Positions 1 through 9,790 of a stretch of 64,000 nucleotides of DNA are shown here, piece after piece (position 1 is the first letter of the stretch; each line of letters starts with the position of its first letter). Origin of the DNA: Tipula vernalis (lineage: Eukaryota; Arthropoda; Insecta; Diptera; Tipulidae); NCBI GenBank assembly GCA_958295665.1, contig OY282559.1, positions 267,878,057-267,942,056 on the forward strand. The letters run 5' to 3'. Position numbers and translations under genes: made by a program. The notes beneath the pieces are model-generated. The model saw only the letters and a program-made list of their open reading frames with translations. It had not been told where the DNA came from and did no database searches.

Positions 1-1090
1 CCGCCTTTCATTAATTTACCTAATAAAATATTTAAGAAAAATTAAAAATTACTAAGCTAAGATTACAAAAACAGCGCCTATTTTATTTTTCCTGGTCCTT
101 CTATATCTAATTAATTAATTATTACATACTGCAACAAGAATTAAAATAAACGTTAAACATCATTTTAAACATAAAATTTTACTTAAAACTAATCATAAAT
201 TTCCTACCGATCAAGAAAAAGAGAATAAATAATTAAAAATTCAATTATTTTATAAAATGTATAATAAATAAATTAAAAATGATAATGTTACAGTACCACA
301 ACAGCCTAAAATCATCAATAATTCAATTAGGTACTATAAGTATATCAAGAATCAACAAATAAAATTAATATACAAATTCCCAGGAAACTCTAAAGATTAA
401 TTTTAATTAATAAATCACCATAATACCAAACTAAAATTTAAATTCTGAAATTCAGGATTATTTTAATCCCCACAATAATGATTAATTCTGGAACTATGCT
501 ATATTCTGAAAATTGAATTATTTATTAGCAAATTAAGGAAGAGAAACCTTTTAATATTCTTTAAACTAAATTAATTAATATTTATTAATGAGCAAAACAT
601 AATATATTACATACGAGTATGACAAAAATTAACATTTTATGAAATTGCTTATGCAGACTTTCCCAATTCTAAGCTAAAAAATTTTAAAAGAATGTTTAAA
701 AATTTTTAAATTGCTAAGATACGATTTAAATTTATAGCGCTTGTTTCATTAGTTACCGTTATCCTGTAGATAGTTAATTAATTGTTTACCTACTGCAACT
801 AGATTTAAAAATAAAAAGCTGAAAAAATGTATTTAATCATAAAATTAAATTTAAACTAATCGGTAATTACCTACAGATCTAGAAAAAAGGAAATTAATAA
901 TGTTAAAGTTAATTATTTATAAAAGTATATAATATAATTTAAACATTCATCATGTTACGACGCAAAAAAGTCTAGAATATCAATAATTTAGTTAAGTACT
1001 ACATGTACCTATCTATATACGATATTTACTAATAAAACTGAAATAGAATTTCCCAGATATCCCTGGAAACTAAATTTCTTTACTACTTAA
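1..1090 (-). mobile_element. AT-rich interspersed repeat, family Z, copy A (cut by window edge)
   Basis: This stretch is the reverse complement of about 51890-52760: the first bases match the reverse complement of 52738-52760, and similarity continues to about 1090. Internally it is two diverged tandem units about 665 bp apart (CTGCAACAAGAA near 128, CTGCAACTAGAT near 793). There is no coding potential. It is a non-autonomous repeat of unknown class, probably continuing off the left edge of the window. Confidence 0.7.
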
Positions 1091-1635
1091 TTAATAGAAA
1101 TTAACTAATATAAATTAGTTAGTGATAAATAAAATAAAACAGTTATCACGAGACAATACAATTTCTGCGCTACATAACTGCTGGATGCTTGGAGTTTCTG
1201 GATAGTGAGCGAGGGGGAAGTTATACAATATAAGTACAATCAAATTATTAGAATTAAGTAGTTACAATTCCATGTACAACCGCACAAAAATAAAATCCTG
1301 CACTCAGTCAATAATTCAAAAATTTGATTTCGTTATTAATAAATAAATATAAATATATCCATAAAATTTTGACTCAGTTCACGGACTTATTACCCTGTCG
1401 AATCAAGCATGCAAAGTAAATAAAATAATAAATCAATGCAATGAAAATGAAGCATTACTTTCTTAAAAATTTATCGATGTGCTATATACGTAATTATGAC
1501 GATTGTGTGTGAAACCCGCAATCTAAAATTCAATAAATCCATTAAGTCAATAATTAAATTCAAAAAATTTTAGCCTTCCAAAATGTTTTTACATAATTCC
1601 ACTTTGTTCACATAAATGAACACATCATTTTGTTA
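1091..1635. other. AT-rich stretch, nothing recognised
   Basis: No reading frame, RNA gene or repeat boundary can be supported here. It separates family Z from the duplicated block that follows. Confidence 0.5.
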
Positions 1636-3170
1636 AAAATCAAATTTAAACTTAACTCAAACCAACATTCCTAAATTCGCATTTTATTTATATATTTACC
1701 AGCATACAAGTAACAAAATCTTATATCTAAAATCACCAATACACAATGACGGTAAATATTTTCTACCATTTTTCATGTACGTAGCAGGAGACCTTATAGC
1801 ACATACAAACATACCTGACCCATGTATCAAGATACAATAAAATATTTGTGACGACTGTATCAAAACGAACTATTAGATGCATGCATTAAAAACCGGAATT
1901 TGTTAGGAAATTTGAGCCTTTATTATGGAAAAATGTTACAAGATTTTTTATTCAAACTATTGGTCATCGCTACCCACTACTTTTTCCCATCTTTTTGGCA
2001 ATTTATGGATTCCATCCAGGTATTGAATAAGGCTTGACAGGTATTGAATAAGGCTTTCAAATGACATATATGTCCATGATGTACTATAACGCATAAACAA
2101 GTAATGACATCTAGTATCAAATTCCGGTTTTTAATGCATACACCCAATAAAAAGATTTTCTTTTTTGTTGTTCTTTGTACATTACAATACAAAAAAACAA
2201 AACATAGTACATTTCCTGAATAAAATCTGTAAAAAAGAGCGAATGAAACAGCTGTACAAACACATTGTTGGTCCTGTCATATATATCTTGTTTTAAGCAA
2301 GTATTAGTGTCGATTGTTGATACAATCAAATATTAGAACACATGGAAGTGTGCATAAAATAAATATATATGTATCTATTTAAGTTAAAATCTAAAATCTA
2401 TTTCCATACTATCCATCAATGAATACCTCATTATGTGTTAAAATCAAATCTTAACTTAACTTAACTCAGACCAACACTTCCAAACTAGCATTTTATTTAT
2501 ATATTTAGTAAATTTATAATTTATAATATTAATTAAATTAATTTAAAATCAATTTGGTGCAGTTTGTAATACCTGCAAAAAATTATTAATCGTACCTAAA
2601 TTACCATTCTAAATGAAATGTATAAGACGGCTCCCAATTCCAATTCGACTCAAACCCATTCGATTATACAAAGTATCAGAACCCTATTTGAGTCGAATAT
2701 ACAAAATCTCATTGTGCTCATAAATTTCATGTTTTCAATAATAACATAGTTGTTTCATGAATCCTCAAAGAGATAAACAACACCAGCATACAAGTAAAAA
2801 AATCTTATATACTAAAACCACCAACACACATTGACGGTAAATATTTTCTACCATCTTTTATGTGCGTAGCAGGAGACCTTATAGCACATACAAACCATAC
2901 CTGATCTATATATCAAGATAAGGAAAATATTTGTGACGACTATATCAAAAACAACGAAGAGCGAATGAGACAGCTGTATAAACATATTGTTGGCCCTGTT
3001 ATATACCATATTTTAAGCATGAATTAGTGACGGTTGTACGTTTTTGGTTGTACACAAAATCAAACATAAGAATACAAATAAGTGTGCGTAAAAATAAAAT
3101 CTAATATAAAATTTACTACGACGTATTTCTATTTAAGTTAAAATCTATATCTATACTATCCAATTATTAG
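1636..3170. repeat. Old segmental duplication with later insertions
   Basis: Several blocks recur in the same order. 1636-1700 resembles 2438-2505, 1703-1870 resembles 2785-2955 (both contain TAGCAGGAGACCTTATAGCA), and 2232-2320 resembles 2957-3050 (both contain AGAGCGAATGA). The offsets differ (about 800, 1080 and 725 bp) because each copy received its own insertions; in the first copy this includes the mariner relic at 1873-2147. No coding function is seen. Confidence 0.65.
1873..2147 (-). mobile_element. Internally deleted mariner-type transposon relic
   Basis: Flanked by TA (1871-1872 and 2148-2149). The inverted ends share the core GCATTAAAAACCGGAATTTG, preceded by TTRGRTGYAT. On the minus strand, about 1945-2020 encodes the carboxyl end of a mariner transposase: DGIHKLPKRWEKVV is visible, followed by GSDDQ, a stop, then FE. 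Mariner proteins normally end this way, so the fragment is the extreme C-terminus; the catalytic DDD domain is missing. A 20-bp motif ending in TATTGAATAAGGCTT is duplicated just upstream of that coding scrap. It cannot encode transposase and could only move in trans. Confidence 0.75.
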
Positions 3171-3299
3171 ACCTTAGCAATTAAAAATTGAAATTGGATT
3201 TTATGTACAATCCCACAAAAAAACCAAATCATGCACTTAAGCAAGAAATCAATGGTTTTAATTTCTCTATCTACAAATATAAAAACATTGCCTGACAAA

Positions 3300-3990
3300 T
3301 GCATCCCGGTGGATTGCATTTTCCAAGATTAGACTTTAATTATTTTTACACAAGGGATAGAAAAAACACGTCTATCCTCTTTGACGAACTCTCGTCCCCC
3401 CAAGTCCCGCTCCTTATCTCTTACTATTAAATTCGGATCCTTGGCCGCAAACAACCGAATATGTCCTCTTAATGTGGCAAACTTTGAAGTATCGTTAATG
3501 AAAATTAGGAAAAGTAATGGCTCCAATAGAGCCTTCCCTGAGGAACACCACATTTCAAATTTAAAATATCACTTTTTATTCCAACAAAGTTTATAAACTG
3601 GTCGGGGTTCTGTAAGTAGTTTCAATTAGTCTATACTTATACGTATTCCTCGAATTCCAAAAGGATATAATTTTTCCAAAAGCTATTTATGGTCAATGGT
3701 GCCAAAGGCTTTTTGGAGCATTGTCTAATATATTTGCCATTTCAACCAGGGCCAAGTCTATTCCCGCTCATTTTCTAAAACCATACTGCTGAGAATAAAA
3801 AAAATCTACAAACCGGTTAAAGACTACACGGTCAATAATCTTGTCAAAAACTGATAACATAGGTTGATAATTAGAAAGGACACTCTAACCTCCACCTTTA
3901 TGAAGAGGTACTACCTTAGCACCTACATTTTAGACAATTAGGATAAATTCTTGTTACTTCGGTCTAAAACTAACAAAGTATTGAAATCCT
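3300..3990 (-). pseudogene. LINE reverse transcriptase fragment
   Basis: Minus-strand translation shows pieces of a non-LTR reverse transcriptase in order. Around 3990-3740 are a VVPLHKGG-type motif, SNYQP, FDKIID and QQYGFRK; around 3550-3340 is the segment LLEPLLFLIFINDTSKF, corresponding to the family's GxPQGSxLGPLLFLIYIND block. The YADD segment has become LFAAKD, so a catalytic aspartate is lost. Frameshifts and stops separate the pieces. It is a dead CR1- or Jockey-group fragment with no 5' part or poly-A tail. Confidence 0.75.
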
Positions 3991-4264
3991 GTCAAAAATG
4001 ATCAAAAATTTGGTTGGTCCAAAACCACTTTTCTCGACGTTTTGAAAGTTCTGACTCTAAAATAGCAAAAAAAAAAAAAAATTCGTCCGTCTGTCGGGAT
4101 GTCTGTACCCCTGTACTCATGCTATCTCGAGAACGGCTTGTTCGATTTAGAATTTTTTTATGCCAATCTCTTTCTATGGTGAAGGCCGAGATTTCAAAAG
4201 CTTTTGGAACCTGTGCGTCAAGAGGATCGGGTACCTGCCATACGAATTGACCCAAAATACCTGG

Positions 4265-4860
4265 TTACAGAAATATTTACCAATTTTTTATATACTTGCT
4301 ATTCCTTAATTGATTATGATGAAATTTGATATGTGCGTTAGAAATGTGATTCTAAAATGGTTTTTGGATAAAGTTCTGGAATATGGTCAGTGAGGACGGA
4401 ACTTGGCTATTTCTTAACCGATTATGATGAAATTGGAATGTGCATTGGAAATGAGATTCTAAAATGATTTTTGGATAAAGTTATGAAATATGGCCAAGTA
4501 TGATGGAATTTGCCTATTTCTGAACAGATCTTGATGAAATTTGACATGTGCGTTGAAACTGGGATTCTACAATAATTTTTAGGTAAATTTCTGGAATATG
4601 GCCAATTAAGATGGAACTTGGTTATTTCTTAACCGATTATGATAAAATTTGACATGTACAATGGAAATTTGGTTCTAAACTGAGTTTTAGATCTAAAAAT
4701 CATCCATTTCCAACGCAGATGTCAAATTTCACTCAAATCGGTTGTCAAATTTCATTTGTTTACCTTTTTTTGGCCATATTCTAGAATTTTATCCAAAAAT
4801 CATTTAAGAATCGCATTTCAATCATGGATATCCAACTTCTGTCAAACCAGCTAAGAAATT
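4265..4860. repeat. Foldback array of ~107-bp units
   Basis: Four direct units with period about 107 bp start near 4299, 4405, 4512 and 4619, each containing a variant of TATTTCTTAACCGATTATGA and GGATAAAGTTCTGGAATATGG. From about 4690 the same sequence returns in reverse orientation (GGCCATATTCTAGAATTTTA at about 4772). The whole can fold back on itself. The adjoining 4010-4260 (with ATCTCGAGAACGG) may belong to the same element. No protein is encoded. Confidence 0.75.
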
Positions 4861-5034
4861 GCCAAGTTTCACCCAAATTGGTCATGCATATAATTTACTA
4901 AAGTTTCAATTTGAATTGTGCTCGTAAAATCTGTATCATCGCAGAAATATCTCTCCGTGTCCCCTCTAATAAAGTGTTTGCTTATCTGAGGGAGATTTTC
5001 ATTGGACTTCAGTTGCATGGGATTTAAAAGTTTG

Positions 5035-5094
5035 TCCGTTGAAGTGAGGATTACGCTATAAATTGAGTGTCGGTTGAAATGAGGTTTCACTGTA
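5035..5094. other. Possible pogo/Tigger-type transposon terminus
   Basis: Read on the minus strand from the TA at about 5093, the sequence starts CAGTGAAACCTCATTTCAAC, which resembles terminal repeats of pogo/Tigger elements (CAGT followed by a purine-rich stretch, TA target). No matching opposite end was found, so it may be a truncated MITE. It directly abuts the 5' end of the LINE coding frame. Confidence 0.35.
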
Positions 5095-5211
5095 TTTAAA
5101 AGTAAGTGTTTATGTATCTGTACAGTAAATGAGAGAAAATCATGGACCTGCTTAGAATGTGTAAATAAAATAAAACCAACCGGTTCCACTATTGTTACAG
5201 AAAATATTGTA

Positions 5212-5895
5212 ATGATTAATGAAAGTGAAAATTTTGATAATCTGGATTTCAGTAACACCGCTGAATCATTAAAACTAATTTCTAAGTTGATAAGTGACAA
5301 ATTCGCTCGATTCAATAAAAGGTTTGATGGTATTGATAATTATTTAAAGGTTATTGATAATCTCAAAAACGAAAATAACAGACTAATAAATAAAATTGCA
5401 TCACTTGAATTGCAGGTAGAAAAACTGGATCAGCTTTATAGAAATGATTCGATTGAAATAACTGGTTTAAAGACACCTGATAATGAGGTCATGAAAACAA
5501 CGGTATCATTTTTTACTGATGTTCTGAAAGTCAACGTACTTGAAAGTGACATTTCTGCGGCTTATTGTGTTAAAAACAAGTTCGATTCTGCTAAAACAGC
5601 TAAAATTATCATAAAATTCCAAAATAGAGATCGGCGCTTTCAGATTCTTGCGTCCAGAAGAAAATTAAAAAATATTTCATCTGATTTTCGGGGAATATCT
5701 AATAACTCATCAGTGTACATAAATGAAAGTCTTACCACATTTAAGAAGCAGCTGTTTTGGAAGGCCCGCCAAGTTAAAAAGGATAATAATTATAAATATT
5801 TATGGACGCGAAATGGAACAATTATGTTGAGAAAAGTTGACGGTGGTGAAATCAAAGTCATTAATACTTTTTCGGATCTAGATTCTCTAGTGTGA
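5212..5895 (+). CDS. LINE ORF1 protein (coiled coil plus RRM-like region)
   Basis: A 227-residue protein. Residues ~20-80 are leucine/isoleucine-spaced and charged, predicting a coiled coil for multimerisation. Residues ~80-155 (DSIEITGL through AKIIIKFQNRD) resemble the RNA-binding RRM-like fold of ORF1 proteins. The tail has INESLT, FWKAR and WTRNGTIMLRK, a pattern seen in ORF1 of CR1-group elements. ORF1 proteins bind element RNA to form the RNP. The ATG at 5212 is the first one, but the same frame is open back to a stop at 5080-5082. That extension has paired cysteines (CLCIC, then WTCLEC), like the end of a PHD-type zinc finger, so the real N-terminus is probably upstream and truncated. 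It is followed 42 bp later by ORF2. Confidence 0.8.
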   Translation: MINESENFDNLDFSNTAESLKLISKLISDKFARFNKRFDGIDNYLKVIDNLKNENNRLINKIASLELQVEKLDQLYRNDSIEITGLKTPDNEVMKTTVSFFTDVLKVNVLESDISAAYCVKNKFDSAKTAKIIIKFQNRDRRFQILASRRKLKNISSDFRGISNNSSVYINESLTTFKKQLFWKARQVKKDNNYKYLWTRNGTIMLRKVDGGEIKVINTFSDLDSLV

Positions 5896-5937
5896 TCTTA
5901 TTTTAATATTTTAATTTGATTTTAGTTTTAATTATTA

Positions 5938-7221
5938 ATGTTAAATTTTGATGATCTGGATCAGGATAGTATTGATGACGTTGATTTCAACATTTTAGTA
6001 GATGAGTTTAATAATCAATTAAATGTAAAAAATTTTTCTTTATTTCATGTTAACATTAGAAGTTTGCGGTCGAATTTTAACTTGCTTCTAGTGAATTTGG
6101 CAACATTGAGTGTACTACCTGAGTCAATTTTGGTGTCTGAAATATGGATCAACTCTAACGAAACTAACCTATATCAAATAGATGGATATCATTTTTTTGT
6201 TTTATGCAATGATCAAGAAAGAGCAGGAGGAGTTGCTATTTATGTTAAAGAATCAATTTCGGCAGAAGCTACTTATCATCATCTGGCTACAGCGGATTGC
6301 TTAGGTATAAAATTCACTTATGAAGGGAGCGAGTACCAATGTCTTGGTTTATATAGATACCATAAATTTAGTATAGACCAGTTTGTACATGAATTTGAAA
6401 TATTACTTCAGTCATATAATAAGGCTAAAAATTTTATAATTCTAGGTGATTTCAACATTAATACTCTAAGTATCAATTCTCAAATTGACAAATATGTTTG
6501 TACGATGGCCTCTTTTGGTCTTAATACTTTAGTTGCTTCACCAACACGAACATTAAATGGAAGTTCAACTTGCATTGATCATGCATTCTCGCGCTCCATT
6601 GATAGTATCATTAATTGCCAAGTTTGTAACATGTCGATAACTGACCATAATACTCTTTTGGTAAATGTGTCGCAATTTGGTATTTCAAACTCCAAACGCA
6701 TTAAAAATACGTTTTCTCAGAAAAAATTCATAAATTACGATAAATTAATATCCAAACTAGATGCACAATCGTGGGTAAATGTTCTCTCAATCAATTGTGC
6801 AAACACTGCTTTAAAAAACTTTTTACAAATATTTCATAAGTGCATAAAAGGTTCGGAATATTTCGTCAAAAGTACAAATAAACACACAAAATTGAAACCT
6901 TGGATTTCGAATTCTTTGTGTGCCTTAATTAAATGTAAAAATCGGCTTAGTAGGAAAGCTAAGAAGCATCCTAATAACATCAAACTATGCGTAAGGTACA
7001 GCAAGTTAAAAGAGACAGTTCAAAAGCGAGTCGAATTCGAGAAAAATGCCTATTTCTATAATTTGTTAAATGCTACAGCCGGTAATTTAAAAAAACAATG
7101 GAATGTAATAAATTCTTTTCTGGGTAATTTTAAAAAACAGTCGATTGTGAATAAAATCACAAGCTCTAATGGTTCAATAGTCACAAATTTATTCGAAATT
7201 TGTAATGTTTTCAACAACTAG
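5938..7221 (+). CDS. LINE ORF2, endonuclease half (frameshifted)
   Basis: A 427-residue frame with an exonuclease-endonuclease-phosphatase fold, which nicks target DNA to prime reverse transcription. Visible blocks: FHVNIRSL (36-43), SEIW where the family usually has SETW (67-70), GGVAIYV (97-103), GDFN (170-173), SPTR (201-204), CIDHAF (212-217), and TDH where SDH is usual (235-237). The Glu, Asp and His expected for catalysis are therefore present. The region after residue 250 is the linker to RT. The frame ends at 7221 within NVFNN, and the next frame starts at 7205, so a single-base indel near 7220 splits ORF2. Confidence 0.85.
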   Translation: MLNFDDLDQDSIDDVDFNILVDEFNNQLNVKNFSLFHVNIRSLRSNFNLLLVNLATLSVLPESILVSEIWINSNETNLYQIDGYHFFVLCNDQERAGGVAIYVKESISAEATYHHLATADCLGIKFTYEGSEYQCLGLYRYHKFSIDQFVHEFEILLQSYNKAKNFIILGDFNINTLSINSQIDKYVCTMASFGLNTLVASPTRTLNGSSTCIDHAFSRSIDSIINCQVCNMSITDHNTLLVNVSQFGISNSKRIKNTFSQKKFINYDKLISKLDAQSWVNVLSINCANTALKNFLQIFHKCIKGSEYFVKSTNKHTKLKPWISNSLCALIKCKNRLSRKAKKHPNNIKLCVRYSKLKETVQKRVEFEKNAYFYNLLNATAGNLKKQWNVINSFLGNFKKQSIVNKITSSNGSIVTNLFEICNVFNN

Positions 7222-8755
7222 CTCTAGTACATGTAATTTGAGTAACCTGTCGTTTTTTCGATCAATGCAAAATTCCTTTTGCTTCAAAGATATTTCTGAA
7301 GATGAATTGTTGCAAAGTATATTTTCTGTTAAAAACAAAAAAACTGTGGGAACCGATGGGTTGAATAGTGAAATAATTAAAAAAACCGCGGCTAACGTTG
7401 TGCATGTAATTGCTCATATTTTTAACATCAGTATGAAATCGGGAGTTTTCCCGGAGGTGTTAAAAACTGCTTACGTATTGCCGTTATTTAAAAGTGGATC
7501 TCATACACTGGCTACCAATTATCGTCCCATTAGCTTCCTATCTGTACTGTCGAAGATTTTTGAAAAAATTATTAAGACATGCATAATTAATGACATAGAT
7601 AACCTAAATTATCTAAGTGATGCTCAATTTGGTTTTCGGAGGAAAAAAAGTACGGAAGATGCTTTACTCTCTTTTCTCACCCCAATTTATTCTTCCCTAA
7701 ATGCAAATAAGATAACAGGTGCATTGTTTATAGATATAGCCAAGGCATTCGATACTGTCTCTCATGAGATTTTGTTAGATAAACTTTGGGCATTGGGTAT
7801 GCGGGGCTTTGTTTTTAATTGGCTGAAGTCCTTCGTAGAAAATCGCACTCAATTGGTTAGACTAGGTGCTACTTATAGTCATGCCATGAAAATTTCTGCT
7901 GGTGTTCCTCAAGGGTCAGTACTGGGTCCACTGCTATTTTTAATTTACATAAATTCAATTTTTGAGTTAAATTTTTATGGCAAAATGGTTGGTTTTGCAG
8001 ATGACATTGCTTTTAGTTACAGTACTAATAGTCACGATGAGCTACAATTTCAAATGAATTTTGATCTGCAGTTGTTACGAGATTGGTTTAATAATCATAG
8101 GATGACCCTTAGTAGGAAAACTAAAGGCATGATATTTAATATTGGAGGTGATACACCACACAACATGAACGTCACTTATCACAAGTTAGGATATTCCTTT
8201 TCAGTTTTTTGCCATTCAGATTGTGTTAATATAGAGTTTGTTGAAGAATATAAATACTTGGGAATGCTCATCGATAACAAATTAAATTTTAAAAAGCACA
8301 TCAGTTCTGTGAAATCACATTTATATGGTACATTGCGAAAACTATTTCTGTTAAGAAAATTTTGTCCCAAGCCAATTTTGGAAAGAATTTACTATGGTCT
8401 TTTCAATTCCAAGCTAGAATATGGGTTGATAATATATGGCGGTGTTTATTTTTCTAATATTAAAAGCCTCATCACGGCACAAAAAATGGCTGTGAGAATT
8501 ATTCATAATAAGAAACGTTTGATTCATAGTTGGCCGCTTTTCAAATCTAGCCATATATTGCCGTTCCGCTACCTATATGTATACAGAGTTTTGAAGGTGT
8601 TTTTTATTAGGGGCGGGTACAGAGTGGTTAAAAATGCAACTTATGTATTGCGCTGTGGTCAGACTTGTGCAGTACCGTTCACACGTAAAGAGTATGTTAA
8701 GCGCTTTTTTGATTATATAGCCCCTGCCATTTTTGCCCGCGTTTTTAAAAAATGA
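7205..8755 (+). CDS. LINE ORF2, reverse transcriptase half
   Basis: A 516-residue frame carrying a complete RT domain: NYRPIS (105-110), GFRRKKSTEDA (143-153), FIDIAKAFD (175-183), GVPQGSVLGPLLF (233-245) and catalytic FADD (264-267). It continues into the thumb (EYKYLGMLID) and a C-terminal region ending in ARVFKK. There is no RNase H domain, as expected for the CR1 group. The apparent ATG at 7205 is an accident of the frameshift; the true start is that of the endonuclease frame. Catalytic residues are intact, so only the indel near 7220 prevents a full ORF2. Confidence 0.88.
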   Translation: MFSTTSSSTCNLSNLSFFRSMQNSFCFKDISEDELLQSIFSVKNKKTVGTDGLNSEIIKKTAANVVHVIAHIFNISMKSGVFPEVLKTAYVLPLFKSGSHTLATNYRPISFLSVLSKIFEKIIKTCIINDIDNLNYLSDAQFGFRRKKSTEDALLSFLTPIYSSLNANKITGALFIDIAKAFDTVSHEILLDKLWALGMRGFVFNWLKSFVENRTQLVRLGATYSHAMKISAGVPQGSVLGPLLFLIYINSIFELNFYGKMVGFADDIAFSYSTNSHDELQFQMNFDLQLLRDWFNNHRMTLSRKTKGMIFNIGGDTPHNMNVTYHKLGYSFSVFCHSDCVNIEFVEEYKYLGMLIDNKLNFKKHISSVKSHLYGTLRKLFLLRKFCPKPILERIYYGLFNSKLEYGLIIYGGVYFSNIKSLITAQKMAVRIIHNKKRLIHSWPLFKSSHILPFRYLYVYRVLKVFFIRGGYRVVKNATYVLRCGQTCAVPFTRKEYVKRFFDYIAPAIFARVFKK

Positions 8756-9222
8756 GTTATCGCTTCAAAAATTTACGAAAAACCTCAAGAATTGGCTCTT
8801 CACAGAAGACAATATTGAACGATTTTTTTAATTTGATCATTATATTATAATTTTTTATTTTGTTATTTTTAGTACTATTTTTTATTATTTTTTTTTTTAT
8901 TAAAAAACTTTGTAATTTTTTTTTTTTTTTTGGTAATTTAAGTTGACATATTTTTTGAAACATGATAACTGCTTCCTCTTCATATAAGTTTAAGTTAAAT
9001 TGGTTTAGTTTAAGTGAAGGGGTTACTCTACAGGCTTTGCCTCCGTAACTTCCTACTATATTCAATATAATTTGTTTTATATAACATTTTTAAAATTTTC
9101 AATGCTAAATTTAGGAATAATAAGTTTATACATTTTTTATTTTCGGTATTAGTTTTAGACCTTATTGTATTATTGATTAAATTATATTGGCATTGTTCAA
9201 ACACTTTTATAATTTGAATATA

Positions 9223-9225
<3 letters not shown>

Positions 9226-9266
<41 letters not shown>
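9226..9266 (+). repeat. Poly-A tail of the LINE
   Basis: 41 consecutive A residues follow TATGT and precede TATTGTGTG. They mark the 3' end of the CR1-group LINE and its strand. The length suggests a fairly recent insertion, or slippage since. Confidence 0.9.
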
Positions 9267-9269
<3 letters not shown>

Positions 9270-9487
9270 TGTGTGATATTTAAACAAATGCACACGCATT
9301 CAACGATTTGAACCAAATTTTACACAAATATTGTGTAAGACTTAAGAAAGGTCACTGTTAATATCTCAAGCATTCATATTCTCCTTGAGAGATGATAATC
9401 AGGTCTAAAGTTACTACAGAGGAATTTCTAAAACTTCAAAAGTTGAGTCGATTTTTGATGGCGGTATGATGGTATGACGATATGATG

Positions 9488-9790
9488 TTATTATTATTAT
9501 TATTGGAGGGCCATGCGGGCGATCAGCTACTTGGCACTGCGACCTAAAAGATCTATTGTGCTGGACCCTGCTTAATTATCCGTCCAGTCAATATTCAAGT
9601 TCTTAATGGACCTGACAATACTGCCTCCCGGTATGTGATACATACTATCTGGGCTTATTGCTCTCCCTCCTAGATGTTTACTACAGCATGTAGTTCCGCT
9701 AGAAAAACGGTAGCATTGGAGCCCAAGGACCTCGAGAGGGTTGTCCCACTCCCGTATATTCCTACTACTGTTCCGTATTCCGTTTGAATT
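9488..9790 (-). mobile_element. 3' end of an I-type LINE or SINE with (AAT)n tail, copy 1
   Basis: Read on the minus strand, it ends in an AAT trinucleotide run (plus-strand TTATTATTATTATT at ~9488-9503). Its body is repeated in opposite orientation at 16440-16700: GACTGGACGGATAATTAAG, GCAATAAGCCCAGATAGTAT and ACATGCTGTAGTAA occur in both. A simple TAA-type tail is typical of I-clade LINEs and of SINEs that use their machinery. No coding capacity remains, so LINE and SINE cannot be told apart. Confidence 0.65.

Larger units (their letters stand above)
5095..9266 (+). mobile_element. CR1-group (L2/Daphne/Kiri-like) LINE, nearly full length
   Basis: Contains ORF1, an endonuclease-RT ORF2 split by one frameshift, a 3' UTR of about 500 bp (8756-9225), and a 41-base poly-A tail at 9226-9266. 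The domain order apurinic-type endonuclease then RT, and the FADD catalytic box, are typical of the CR1 supergroup. The 5' end looks truncated: the ORF1 frame is open upstream of the first ATG but begins without a start codon at about 5083. Direct repeats flanking the insertion were not found by eye. It is the youngest-looking LINE here, but the frameshift makes it inactive as written. Confidence 0.85.

Noticed and set aside
4869..5315. 148-residue minus-strand frame overlapping the LINE start
   Set aside because: It is antisense to ORF1 and crosses the junction with a pogo-like terminus; no family resemblance.
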